Below are positions 25,539 to 32,550 of a stretch of 32,774 nt of DNA, piece by piece. Source of the stretch: Candidatus Omnitrophota bacterium (GTDB taxonomy: Bacteria; Omnitrophota; Gorgyraeia; Zapsychrales; Zapsychraceae); the NCBI GenBank assembly GCA_015233195.1, contig JADFYE010000019.1, positions 3,658 to 36,431 of the forward strand, given 5' to 3'. Under the pieces are notes generated by a model. It saw nothing but the letters and a program-made list of their open reading frames with translations, was not told the DNA's origin and did not search any database. Positions within the stretch are counted from its first letter, which is position 1. Each line of letters begins with the position of its first letter. The translations under genes were made by a program, and so were the position numbers.

Positions 25539-26312
25539 ATGAGAGTTTTAATATTATTAATTTTTTTATCATGTTTGTTGGTAGTGGGAAGTGCCCACGC
25601 TGAATTTAATTTAGCGACTGGTCAAACTGAATCACTTTTTTACGATAGTGATGACGAGGAGAAAATGGGTGCGTCAGCTGCCGCGAGTGTGGACGCACAT
25701 TTTAAGACAGTTGAAGATGTTGATATAAATGAGCGGGTTAAAAAAATTTTGGATAAGATCGTAAAGGTGTGTGATCGTAAAGATTTGGTATATGTGGCAA
25801 AGGTTATTGATGAGGACGAGATCAATGCGGTGAGTTTGCCGGGTGGATATATATATGTTTTCAAAGGATTAGTGGATAAAGCTAAGAATGATGGACAAAT
25901 AGCCAGTGTTATTGCGCACGAAGTCGGACACATAACAGCTCGGCATAGCGTAAAACGTTTGCAAGCCGCTTATGCTGCGTTGTTGTTGCAAGTCGCAGCT
26001 GTTAAAGCCGGCGGGGATGTTGCTCAAGGAGTTGGGCTGGCTTTAGATTCAATATTCAGCGCTTATTCTCAACAAGACGAATTTCAGGCGGATGAATTAG
26101 GTTTAAAATATATGCGAGAAGCAGGGTATGACCCAAAAGATATGCTAGGTTTTTTTGAGATTTTACAAAAAGAGGAAAGTAAAAAGATAAGACCTTACAG
26201 TTATTTTAGAACTCATCCGTATATAGGCAAACGTATTTCAAATATTAGGGCGCAGATAAAAGGCACAGTTGATTTCAGAGCATATTTAAACTTAACAGGA
26301 GATAAAAAATGA
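25539..26312 (+). CDS. Periplasmic M48-family metalloprotease
   Basis: 257 residues with a signal peptide (LILLIFLSCLLVVGSAHA, cleavage near residue 21). The zinc motif HEVGH is at about 128-132, and the third ligand is the first Glu of EFQADELGLKYM. NAVSLPGGYIYVFKGLV before the motif is typical of the BepA/YcaL/LoiP-like soluble M48 proteins that act in outer-membrane quality control. Substrates are unknown. It overlaps the DUF192 gene as ATGA. Confidence 0.88.
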   Translation: MRVLILLIFLSCLLVVGSAHAEFNLATGQTESLFYDSDDEEKMGASAAASVDAHFKTVEDVDINERVKKILDKIVKVCDRKDLVYVAKVIDEDEINAVSLPGGYIYVFKGLVDKAKNDGQIASVIAHEVGHITARHSVKRLQAAYAALLLQVAAVKAGGDVAQGVGLALDSIFSAYSQQDEFQADELGLKYMREAGYDPKDMLGFFEILQKEESKKIRPYSYFRTHPYIGKRISNIRAQIKGTVDFRAYLNLTGDKK

Positions 26313-26743
26313 GACGAGGTATATTGACTGCAGTATTAGTTTTTATAATTTATAATTATAGCTATGCTTTGGATATGGGCACCGTTTGTTATAAAGATAA
26401 ATGTTTGCAGGTTGAAGAGGCAAAAGAGTTGGCAGATAAAGCTCGGGGTTTACAAGGACGGGAGAAGATCGACGAAGATAAAGGAATGTTGTTTATATTC
26501 AGTGAACCTGAAAATATAGCGTTTTGGATGAAAGATATGAAAATGCCGATTGATATGATATGGATGGATGAAAAAGGAACAATTCAAGCATTGCATGAAA
26601 CTGTTCCTCCTTGTGCTACGGAAAAATGTTTGAATTATACTTCAGGAAAACCCACCAAATATGTTTTAGAAACTGCAGCCGGTCTTGCGCAGAAATGGGG
26701 ATTGAAAGAAGGGGAAGTAATGAAAGTGTCAGAGAAAAAATAA
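26309..26743 (+). CDS. Secreted DUF192-family protein
   Basis: 144 residues. A signal peptide (ILTAVLVFIIYNYSYA) is followed by the DUF192 core: LADKARGLQGREKIDEDKGM, FIFSEPENIAFWMKDMKMPIDMIWMD and the tail HETVPPC. Function of the family is unknown; members are small periplasmic or archaeal beta-barrel proteins. It is translationally coupled to the M48 protease gene, and ends 8 bases before convergent lpdA, leaving no room for a separate terminator. Confidence 0.85.
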   Translation: MRRGILTAVLVFIIYNYSYALDMGTVCYKDKCLQVEEAKELADKARGLQGREKIDEDKGMLFIFSEPENIAFWMKDMKMPIDMIWMDEKGTIQALHETVPPCATEKCLNYTSGKPTKYVLETAAGLAQKWGLKEGEVMKVSEKK

Positions 26744-26751
26744 AACTATTT

Positions 26752-28170
26752 TTACGCTTTATAATGCGCGCATTTGCCTAAGAATAATTCCGCGCATTCT
26801 TTGATAGTTTCGGAAAGTGTCGGATGAGGATGGATCGCGCTGGCTAATTGTTCGACTGTAAAACCATTCTCAATCGCTAAAACTGCTTCACTGATTAAAT
26901 CTCCAGCTTCAGCACCTGCAATACCGATACCTAAAATTTTATGAGAGCTTTTATCCGCGATAATTTTTGTTGTGCCTTCAGGTTTTGACATGGATAAAGC
27001 TCGTCCACAAGCAGCCCAAGGAAATGAAATAATTTTAACGTCAAGATTTTGGGCAATAGTTTCGGTTTCAGTGATGCCGCACCAAGCAATTTGAGGCTCA
27101 GTAAAAATTACAGCAGGGATTGCTTTGGGCGCGTAAACCGATTTATTTCCAGTTATATTATTAACTGCAATATGTGCTTCAAACGAAGCTTTATGGGCGA
27201 GCATTGGTTGTCCGGTAACGTCACCAATAGCAAAAACATTTGGATTAGTAGTTTGGCGGATTTCATTTACCTTTATAAAGCCTTTTTCATCAATTTCAAC
27301 TCCTGCTTTAGATAAATTGATATTTGCGGTGTTAGGGCGTCGTCCAATAGACACTAATGCCTTGTCGAATAAATGTTCAGTTTTGCCTTTTTTATCCTCC
27401 AGTATGACTTTTAATTGAACGCCAGTATCTTCGATAAATACTACTTTTGTAGAGGTTTTAATTTCTTTAAATTTTTTACGCAACTTTTGCATTAATACCC
27501 GGCTCAGATCTTTATCCACACCTGGCAGAATAGAATCAGCCATTTCAACCACAGTTACTTGACTGCCAAGAGCAGCGTAAACACTGCCAAGTTCCAGACC
27601 AATATATCCGCCGCCAATTACCAGAAAATTTTGTGGAACATCACCTAAGTCGAGCGCAGCAGAAGAATCTAATATTTTTTCCGACAAAGGCATATTCGGT
27701 ATACCCATAGGAATAGAACCAGTTGCAATAATAGCTTTATCGAATTTAATTCCTTCGTCGCTATTAGCGGTGTGGATGATTGCAGTATCAGTTGATACAA
27801 ACGTTGCAAGTCCGTGAATAAAATTGACTTTGCGGGCTTTGCATAATTGTTTAAGTCCTATAGCCAGACGATCTGATACTGAAATTTTAAAGTCGCGTAA
27901 TTGGTTGATGTCTATTGAAGGATCAGCGAAAGTGATGCCCATATTTTTCGCGTCTTTTGCATCATTTAAAATTTTAGCAGCATTTAGTAAGGTTTTAGAA
28001 GGGATACATCCACGATGTAAACATACTCCACCAAGCTGTTCAGACGTGTCGACCAAAGTAACAGACAGACCTTTATCAGCAGCTAAAAAAGCTGCAACAT
28101 ATCCGCCTGGACCAGCGCCCATGATTAAGAGGTCAGTTTTGTTTTTGTAGCATGTGCATTCGTTTTGCAT
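26752..28170 (-). CDS. lpdA: Dihydrolipoyl dehydrogenase
   Basis: 472 residues of the pyridine nucleotide disulfide oxidoreductase family. An N-terminal FAD site MGAGPGGYVAA, the redox-active disulfide in GGVCLHRGCIPSK (C-x4-C), the NAD site IGGGYIGLELG, and the C-terminal catalytic His-Glu in HPHPTLSE are all present. It reoxidises dihydrolipoyl groups of 2-oxoacid dehydrogenase or glycine cleavage complexes. No E1/E2 gene is nearby. Confidence 0.94.
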   Translation of the reverse strand: MQNECTCYKNKTDLLIMGAGPGGYVAAFLAADKGLSVTLVDTSEQLGGVCLHRGCIPSKTLLNAAKILNDAKDAKNMGITFADPSIDINQLRDFKISVSDRLAIGLKQLCKARKVNFIHGLATFVSTDTAIIHTANSDEGIKFDKAIIATGSIPMGIPNMPLSEKILDSSAALDLGDVPQNFLVIGGGYIGLELGSVYAALGSQVTVVEMADSILPGVDKDLSRVLMQKLRKKFKEIKTSTKVVFIEDTGVQLKVILEDKKGKTEHLFDKALVSIGRRPNTANINLSKAGVEIDEKGFIKVNEIRQTTNPNVFAIGDVTGQPMLAHKASFEAHIAVNNITGNKSVYAPKAIPAVIFTEPQIAWCGITETETIAQNLDVKIISFPWAACGRALSMSKPEGTTKIIADKSSHKILGIGIAGAEAGDLISEAVLAIENGFTVEQLASAIHPHPTLSETIKECAELFLGKCAHYKA

Positions 28171-28190
28171 ATGATTTTTAGATTGTTATA

Positions 28191-28222
28191 TGTGACAATG
28201 TAACAGTGTAACAATGTGACAA
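28191..28222. repeat. Four 8-bp word repeats upstream of lpdA
   Basis: TGTGACAA, TGTAACAG, TGTAACAA and TGTGACAA follow one another without gaps. On the minus strand they supply TTGTTA/TTGTCA words; with TATAAC (18-base spacing from TTGTTA) they may form the lpdA promoter. The rest of 28223-28334 is AT-rich with loosely repeated ATAGA/GAAC words and no gene. Confidence 0.6.
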
Positions 28223-28334
28223 TGAAACCGCAAAAAATAAAATTAGTTTTAAGAACAATAGATAATAGATCAATAGAACGCAATTGAGATTTCATTTCGA
28301 TTGTTCTAATGTTCTATTTGTCAATTGCTCTTTA

Positions 28335-28361
28335 AATTTCAGCTTTAAAAAGCTGAAATTT
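28335..28361 (-). terminator. Terminator of tRNA-Leu
   Basis: AAATTTCAGCTT and AAGCTGAAATTT form a 12-bp stem around a TAA-type loop directly after the tRNA 3' end (minus-strand direction). The T-run is weak, but position and stem fit a terminator. Confidence 0.65.
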
Positions 28362-28363
28362 AA

Positions 28364-28445
28364 TGCGGAAGGAGGGACTTGAACCCTCAAGTCTTGCGAC
28401 ATAGGCTTCTGAGACCTACGTGTCTGCCAATTTCACCACTTCCGC
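28364..28445 (-). tRNA. tRNA-Leu(CAG)
   Basis: On the minus strand the gene starts GCGGAAGTGGTGAAATTGGCAG... and ends with TTCCGCA. The acceptor stem GCGGAAG/CTTCCGC is complete. The anticodon arm is TAGGT-CTCAGAA-GCCTA (anticodon CAG), a long class II variable arm follows, and the T-arm is GAGGG-TTCAAGT-CCCTC. CCA is not encoded. Length 82 bases. Confidence 0.95.
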
Positions 28446-28457
28446 AAATTATTTCTA

Positions 28458-28485
28458 GATATATATTTTGTTGCTATATTGTAAA
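28458..28485 (-). promoter_or_regulatory. Candidate tRNA-Leu promoter
   Basis: Minus strand TTTACA, 16-base spacer, TATATC, ending about 13 bases before the tRNA 5' end. Confidence 0.4.
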
Positions 28486-28651
28486 TTTGCCTCGCAGTGA
28501 GGCCTTGTCTTCCTGAAATTAAATTATAGAAACAAGAGCGCAACCACTTCCGCGTAATTCTTTAAGAACAGAGCACAGTATACTTTTAAACTCATATCAT
28601 GTCAAATTTTGAGAGAGGGAATAAAAATTTTCTAATAAATGATGAATATGT

Positions 28652-28657
28652 TATAAT
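28652..28657 (+). promoter_or_regulatory. Consensus -10 box ahead of smpB
   Basis: TATAAT lies 30 bases before the smpB start. No convincing -35 is seen at 16-18 bases. The upstream stretch 28486-28651 has a short GCCTCGCAGTGAGGC hairpin but no gene. Confidence 0.4.
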
Positions 28658-28686
28658 TTTTAAATTATTTTGATCGGATAAATATT

Positions 28687-29133
28687 ATGGATAATACAGT
28701 TGCAACAAATAAAAAGGCTTTCCGTGATTTTGAACTTTTTGATAAGTATCAATGCGGGATAGTTTTGCAAGGTGCCGAGATAAAATCTGTCCGCGCAGCT
28801 AAAGTAAATTTCAAAAGTGCGTTCGCACGCGTCGATGAAGACGAGGTTTATCTTTATAATTTGAGTATTGATCCTTATGCGCAGGCGAGTTATTTGAACA
28901 CTTTATCTGAACGTCCTCGCAAATTGCTTTTACATAAACGTGAGATAAAAAAACTTAATGGGATTTTACAGCAGAAAAATATGACTTTAGTACCAACGCA
29001 ATTATATTTTAATGCTCGAGGAATATTAAAGGTTGAGTTAGCTTTGGCAAAAGGAAAGCGGTCGTTTGATAAACGTGATGACATTAAAAAGCGTGAGATA
29101 GGTCGCGAGATTGACCGCAGAATGAAACAGTAA
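28687..29133 (+). CDS. smpB: SmpB, tmRNA-binding protein
   Basis: 148 residues of the SmpB OB-fold: FELFDKYQCGIVLQGAEIKSVR, YLYNLSIDPY, RPRKLLLHKREIKKL, and the basic C-terminal tail (GKRSFDKRDDIKKREIGREIDRRMK) that mimics mRNA in the ribosome. It partners the tmRNA encoded 150 bases downstream. Adjacent smpB and ssrA is a common arrangement. Confidence 0.97.
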   Translation: MDNTVATNKKAFRDFELFDKYQCGIVLQGAEIKSVRAAKVNFKSAFARVDEDEVYLYNLSIDPYAQASYLNTLSERPRKLLLHKREIKKLNGILQQKNMTLVPTQLYFNARGILKVELALAKGKRSFDKRDDIKKREIGREIDRRMKQ

Positions 29134-29378
29134 AAAAGTCAAACGTTAAAAGTCAGACGTCAGAAGATGGGAAAAGTTTTCGGAGGGACAGCAGAGAACA
29201 AAAGTTGCTATATAACCATTTTTTATGTATATTTATTACTACATACAACATACTACGCACTACATACTGTAAAAATTTACATATGGGGGTGATCGGATTC
29301 GACTTAAGATGTTGATGTGTAGGTGGCATGCCGAGGAAGCCTGGTTGGCCTCGTAAAAAATCTGGGCACAAATTAAAC

Positions 29379-29438
29379 GCAAACTACGATGTAGTTGCCG
29401 AAGCACAAAGCTACCTTTTAGAAGGTGCTTTAGTCTAA
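29379..29438 (+). other. tmRNA tag reading frame
   Basis: From resume codon GCA: ANYDVVAEAQSYLLEGALV then TAA. It starts like known tags (AN...) but is long, and ends ALV in place of the usual LAA. A hairpin, AAAGC-T-ACCTT with AAGGT-GCTTT, is formed inside the frame. The resume codon is chosen by resemblance to other tmRNAs; the other frames give no tag-like peptide. Confidence 0.65.
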
Positions 29439-29652
29439 GTTACAAGCTAACTTAGCCTTTTTATCGGGAATGTCCGCGGCTCGATAAAAAGCACTTCGCG
29501 GGCTGGTCGTTTCGGATGTTCTCGCCGGAATGACAAGATTTAGAGAACTGGGTTTAACGCATCGTGTACGATTCGAGTCGTTAAACTAAGATTAAAAAAC
29601 GTGCTACGCATGTAGAAGCTTATGCAAAGCTCTTTAAGGACCGGGGTTCGAT

Positions 29653-30294
29653 TCAAATGGGTCGACTTCTGGAGTAATCCAGAACGAAAAACTTGGCTTA
29701 CATCAAGGAAACCCTAATCTCAGTATTTTGAGATGGGCAATCTTGAGGGGTGAAAGCCCTGCAGAGACTTCCTCGATAGCGAGGGGATAGGAGACAATAC
29801 TGTTGATAGAAGTTGAGAAGGCATACATTGCCGGAATTATTGATGGTGAAGGAACGGTTTCATTAAATAGAAGACGTAAAAATGAAACTCATACGCCTAA
29901 TGTTTCAATAGCTAATAATAATTTAGTAATGTTGCAGTGGATCCAGTCAAAAGCTGGAGGGTTGATTTGTTCTAAGAAAAAAAGATTAGCCCATCACAAT
30001 AATTCATATGCTTGGTCAGTAAGACAAGATCGAGCAATTGATTTTCTCAACGAAATTAAAAAGTATTTGATCATTAAAAAACAACAAGCTGAGTTAATAA
30101 CAATGGAGTATAAAAAGGTTACACATCGAGCAGGAAAATATACCCCGGAACTGTTAGCAAAAAAAGAAGCGCTTGTTGAAAATATTAGACAACTGAATCA
30201 ACGGTAAATTTAGGTCTTCTATAATACGCCAGGCTCCCGAGTATTTTCGGGATGAAGAAATAGTCCACGCTATTTGGAAACAAGTAGATTTGTG
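29653..30294 (+). other. Group I intron in the T-loop of tmRNA
   Basis: 642 bases. P1 is formed by exon UCGAU and intron bases UC with the guide GGGUCGA at 29659-29665, giving the required U-G pair at the splice site. A P-Q region (ATCAAGGAAACCCTAAT) follows. The R-like element GCAGAGACTT is at 29761-29770, and the S-like element AAATAGTCC at 30258-30266 supplies the P7 AGTC partner. The intron ends in G (30294), and splicing there restores a 7-base T-loop and CCCCG T-stem. The LAGLIDADG gene lies between R and S. Boundaries were deduced by restoring the tmRNA, not by a covariance model. Confidence 0.85.
29803..30207 (+). CDS. Intron-encoded LAGLIDADG homing endonuclease
   Basis: 134 residues with one LAGLIDADG motif (YIAGIIDGEGTVSL, about 8-21), so it would act as a homodimer. 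A conserved-looking NNNLVMLQWIQSKAGG and the DFLNEIKKYLIIKKQQAEL helix follow, as in small LAGLIDADG proteins. It starts at TTG 29803 with ATAGGAGA 8 bases ahead; no ATG is available at the family start. It lies inside the tmRNA intron, in the P7-P8 region. Expected role: cut intronless ssrA genes at the T-loop site to spread the intron. The reading frame is intact. Confidence 0.88.
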   Translation: MIEVEKAYIAGIIDGEGTVSLNRRRKNETHTPNVSIANNNLVMLQWIQSKAGGLICSKKKRLAHHNNSYAWSVRQDRAIDFLNEIKKYLIIKKQQAELITMEYKKVTHRAGKYTPELLAKKEALVENIRQLNQR

Positions 30295-30298
30295 TCCC

Positions 30299-30311
30299 CG
30301 CACCTCCACCA
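30299..30311 (+). repeat. tmRNA 3' end repeat, copy 1 (functional)
   Basis: CGCACCTCCACCA, the end of the T-stem plus acceptor and CCA. The same 13 bases recur at 30450-30462. Confidence 0.85.
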
Positions 30312-30326
30312 TCTGCTGCGCAATTG

Positions 30327-30346
30327 CTGAAATGTAACCATTTCAG
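30327..30346. other. Perfect hairpin downstream of tmRNA
   Basis: CTGAAATG, TAAC loop, CATTTCAG. Lies between the tmRNA CCA end and its terminator; it could be a processing or stability element. Confidence 0.45.
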
Positions 30347-30364
30347 ACATCTGCTTCGGCATAA

Positions 30365-30399
30365 ACAGAGCGAGAATAAATTCTCGTTCTGTTTTATTT
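30365..30399 (+). terminator. Intrinsic terminator of ssrA
   Basis: ACAGAGCGAGAA pairs with TTCTCGTTCTGT over 12 bp (one G-U), loop TAAA, then TTTTATTT. Confidence 0.8.
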
Positions 30400-30449
30400 C
30401 TCGTATCTGTTTGGCGGGCGTGGCATCTTTGTAAAATTTATGATGACCT

Positions 30450-30462
30450 CGCACCTCCACCA
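30450..30462 (+). repeat. Displaced copy of tmRNA 3' end (att-like)
   Basis: CGCACCTCCACCA again, preceded by CCT. It could pair with the tmRNA acceptor perfectly and with the CGGGG T-stem (CCUCG, one G-U). It lies 151 bases after the functional copy and beyond the terminator. Confidence 0.7.
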
Positions 30463-30472
30463 GTTTAAAAAT

Positions 30473-30538
30473 GAAGTCCGCAAATTGTTGAAAAAAAACG
30501 ATTTGCGGATTTTGTTTTTATGCTATCTTAATTTGGTG
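30473..30538 (+). repeat. 66-bp terminator-like repeat, copy C1
   Basis: Begins GAAGTCCGCAAATTGTTG. The stem TCCGCAAAT/ATTTGCGGA is followed by TTTTGTTTTT, then TATGCTATCTTAATTT. It matches 32454-32519 at 64 of 66 positions. Confidence 0.85.
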
Positions 30539-30592
30539 CCTAAAAAGAGATTCCGGTGCCACGCACCGTGACCCGAAAGGTTTAAGGATTAA

Positions 30593-31321
30593 ATGAATTT
30601 TAAAAAAATTTTAAAGGAAGTTCTTGTAGCTCTTCTGCAAATAATCGGAGCTTTTATTGTTTTAATATTATTGCTTAAAGGATGCGATCGTCCGGAAATG
30701 ATTTCTTCGCAAAAATTGGAATGTGCTTCTTTAGATTTAAAGGTAAAGACATTTCGCGAAGCTATTGGTCTTGCTGTCTATCATAATTATTCATATCTTT
30801 ATCTGAGAAATAAAAAATTAGGCGTTATTGAATATTATGAAAATTCAAAAGGCGGATCATTTAGCCTTATGCCTATTTTAAAAAAGTACGGTATTAATGT
30901 ATATCCTGTATATGATTTTTCAAAAGAAGAGGAATACCGGCTAAATATCTTATCGATTGATCCTAAAAAAACACCACCGGATAAATTTCAGGAAATTGGA
31001 GTGTGTCTTAAAAATAATATATCGCAATTATCAGGGGATAAATCGATTCATTACTTGATATATGCTTCGGAAAAATATTTATCGGGTGATTCTCCGGATA
31101 GCCCCTGGCATTTTACTTGCCTTTCAAAACAATATCTTACAGGTTCACCGTCGGGGTTTTGTGTAAATACTATAATGTTATTGCAATCTAAACCTGATAG
31201 TGAGTGCAGGAGGTTTGATTCTAAAAACGATGCTCAGCGTTATGGTGATTTGGTGAATACATGCTGGAATTATGAAGGGAAAAATATATTAGAATTTTAT
31301 AAAGAAATGGGTTATCAATAA
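30593..31321 (+). CDS. Membrane-anchored protein of unknown function
   Basis: 242 residues. A hydrophobic segment at about 10-30 (VALLQIIGAFIVLILLL) ends in KGC; this is a poor lipobox because of the lysine, so an N-terminal anchor is more likely. The soluble remainder contains several cysteines and a SLMPILKKYGINVYPVYDF segment, but I recognise no domain. A weak GTTTAAGGATTAA site precedes the ATG. Repeat C1 sits 54 bases upstream, and a CGGTGC/GCACCG hairpin at 30553-30567 lies between. Confidence 0.65.
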   Translation: MNFKKILKEVLVALLQIIGAFIVLILLLKGCDRPEMISSQKLECASLDLKVKTFREAIGLAVYHNYSYLYLRNKKLGVIEYYENSKGGSFSLMPILKKYGINVYPVYDFSKEEEYRLNILSIDPKKTPPDKFQEIGVCLKNNISQLSGDKSIHYLIYASEKYLSGDSPDSPWHFTCLSKQYLTGSPSGFCVNTIMLLQSKPDSECRRFDSKNDAQRYGDLVNTCWNYEGKNILEFYKEMGYQ

Positions 31322-31366
31322 TAGTTTTTTCTATTTTGATTGAAAATATTAACTGGAAAGGGTTTT

Positions 31367-31582
31367 ATGGCCAAAATCAATGATATTATCGAATGGGATT
31401 ATTTGGGTTCACATTTAAGTTTGTATATTAAACATTTTAGAGACGAAGAAGGTCATAATGGTGTGACTATGATTTTTGAAGATCAGACTTTTCAAAAGGT
31501 AACTGAAATCGTCATTCCAGCTCGTAAGTATTCTGAATTTTTGCGTGCGGTTAGTGCAGGGGCGTTGCCAAGAGAATTTTAA
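31367..31582 (+). CDS. Small hypothetical protein
   Basis: 71 residues: MAKINDIIEWDYLGSHLSLY..., predicted mixed strand-helix with IFEDQTFQKVTEIVIPARKYSEF. It could be a small PC4/ssDNA-binding-like or regulator fold, but this is not certain. The ATG at 31367 has GGAAAGGG 4-5 bases ahead; an earlier in-frame start at 31340 lacks a site. A hairpin terminator follows. Confidence 0.6.
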   Translation: MAKINDIIEWDYLGSHLSLYIKHFRDEEGHNGVTMIFEDQTFQKVTEIVIPARKYSEFLRAVSAGALPREF

Positions 31583-31633
31583 ATATTTGTAAGTTGCTCG
31601 AGCTTTACCATTTCGGGGTTGTCAGGTTGGGAG

Positions 31634-31663
31634 AGTATGTCCTATTGACATACTTGGGTTTTT
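31634..31663 (+). terminator. Intrinsic terminator
   Basis: AGTATGTC and GACATACT form a perfect 8-bp stem with loop CTATT, followed by TGGGTTTTT. It separates the small gene from the PEP-CTERM gene. Confidence 0.75.
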
Positions 31664-31720
31664 ACTTTATATTTTTAAAGTTTGTAAAATTAAAATTTTT
31701 AATTAAACAGGAGAAACATG

Positions 31721-32431
31721 ATGTGCAAAAATTTATTATTAACTATATTGTTATTATCTGCTGGAATTATTTTAGTTCCTCAAGCGTATGCTTTCAGTAC
31801 GGTGGATGTATATAAAGATGCGTATATCGATGATTATGATCGTGCTGCGACCATTGATGGCGTTCCGGATTCAATTACAAACAGTCAGGCTCTTTTTATT
31901 GGTAATGGGATTTTAAGTAACGGGAACGCTTTAGAGGCTCGTGGAATTTTGACTTTTGATATTCATTCTTTTGCCGGACAAACGCTTGATCATGCGAGTC
32001 TTAATGGCATGGGAGGTCGTTACAGCGGTCAAATATTAAGTATTTATAGTTATTCAGGAAACGGTTTGGTTGACTTGTCTGATTATAATACTTCGGCTTA
32101 TTTTATTGGGAACTTGCCTTTGGCTGAAACAAACTCTTTGATGGATGTTGCGCCTTTCGAGATGGATATTACAGCGGCATTGCAATCTCTCATTGATAGT
32201 AACGCTCAATATGCGGAATTTCGGATATCATCAAACGCAATGAATCCGTATAAAGACGCGGTTATTTTAAGTGGAGAAGCTAGCAGTCCTTTTTCTATTC
32301 CTGAAGGTCAAATTGGCTCTCAATTACATTTGACTTTTCAAGATAGCAATCCTGTTCCTGAACCAGCGACGATGGTTCTATTAGGTAGCGGATTGATTGG
32401 AATTTTAGGATTAAGACGAAAAATCATCTAA
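31721..32431 (+). CDS. PEP-CTERM-sorted secreted protein
   Basis: About 236 residues. A signal peptide (LLLTILLLSAGIILVPQAYA) starts the protein. The end is a PEP-CTERM sorting signal: VPEPATM, a hydrophobic helix (VLLGSGLIGILGL) and RRK. The body resembles DNRLRE-type beta-sandwich surface proteins (SLNGMGGRYSGQ..., DITAALQSLIDSNAQYAEFRIS). PEP-CTERM proteins are processed by exosortase and exported with exopolysaccharide in many diderms. ATG 31721 is preferred over 31718 for its 7-base distance from AGGAG. Repeat C2 follows and likely terminates the transcript. Confidence 0.85.
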   Translation: MCKNLLLTILLLSAGIILVPQAYAFSTVDVYKDAYIDDYDRAATIDGVPDSITNSQALFIGNGILSNGNALEARGILTFDIHSFAGQTLDHASLNGMGGRYSGQILSIYSYSGNGLVDLSDYNTSAYFIGNLPLAETNSLMDVAPFEMDITAALQSLIDSNAQYAEFRISSNAMNPYKDAVILSGEASSPFSIPEGQIGSQLHLTFQDSNPVPEPATMVLLGSGLIGILGLRRKII

Positions 32432-32453
32432 TTAGTAAAAAATAGATATTATA

Positions 32454-32519
32454 GAAGTCCGCAAATTGTTGATAAAAAACGATTTGCGGATTTTGTTTTT
32501 ATGCTATCTTAATTTAGTG
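32454..32519 (+). repeat. 66-bp terminator-like repeat, copy C2
   Basis: Same as 30473-30538 with two changes. It directly follows the PEP-CTERM gene and ends 31 bases before the last gene of the window. Confidence 0.85.
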
Positions 32520-32550
32520 TTTAAACGGTGCCAATTATTTAAGGATGCCT

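Larger units (their letters stand above)
29285..30311 (+). ncRNA. ssrA: tmRNA gene interrupted by a group I intron
   Basis: 5' exon 29285-29652, 3' exon 30295-30311; the joined RNA would be 385 bases. The 5' end GGGGGTGATCGGATTCGAC is the tmRNA signature. Acceptor GGGGGUG pairs with CACCUCC (with the G-U at the third pair), and CCA is encoded (30309-30311). A CGAGG/CCTCG pseudoknot stem follows near 29331. A 3' pseudoknot is visible as TTTTTATCG/CGATAAAAA interleaved with CCGCG/CGCGG at about 29458-29500. The T-arm is CGGGG-TTCGAT on the 5' side and T-CCCCG on the 3' side, with the intron between. The tag frame is 29379-29438. smpB precedes it. Confidence 0.92.

Noticed and set aside
28540-28560. 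Second tRNA or tRNA fragment, because CCACTTCCGC recurs about 110 bases from the tRNA-Leu 5' end
   Set aside because: Only 10 bases match, with no other tRNA arm around it.
30185-30460. Minus-strand ORF across the tmRNA 3' end
   Set aside because: It runs antisense through the intron, the tmRNA exon and the terminator, and encodes no recognisable protein.
29285-30462. Permuted two-piece tmRNA
   Set aside because: The 5' acceptor strand and tag come first and the CCA end last, in the ordinary order; the intervening DNA has group I intron features instead.
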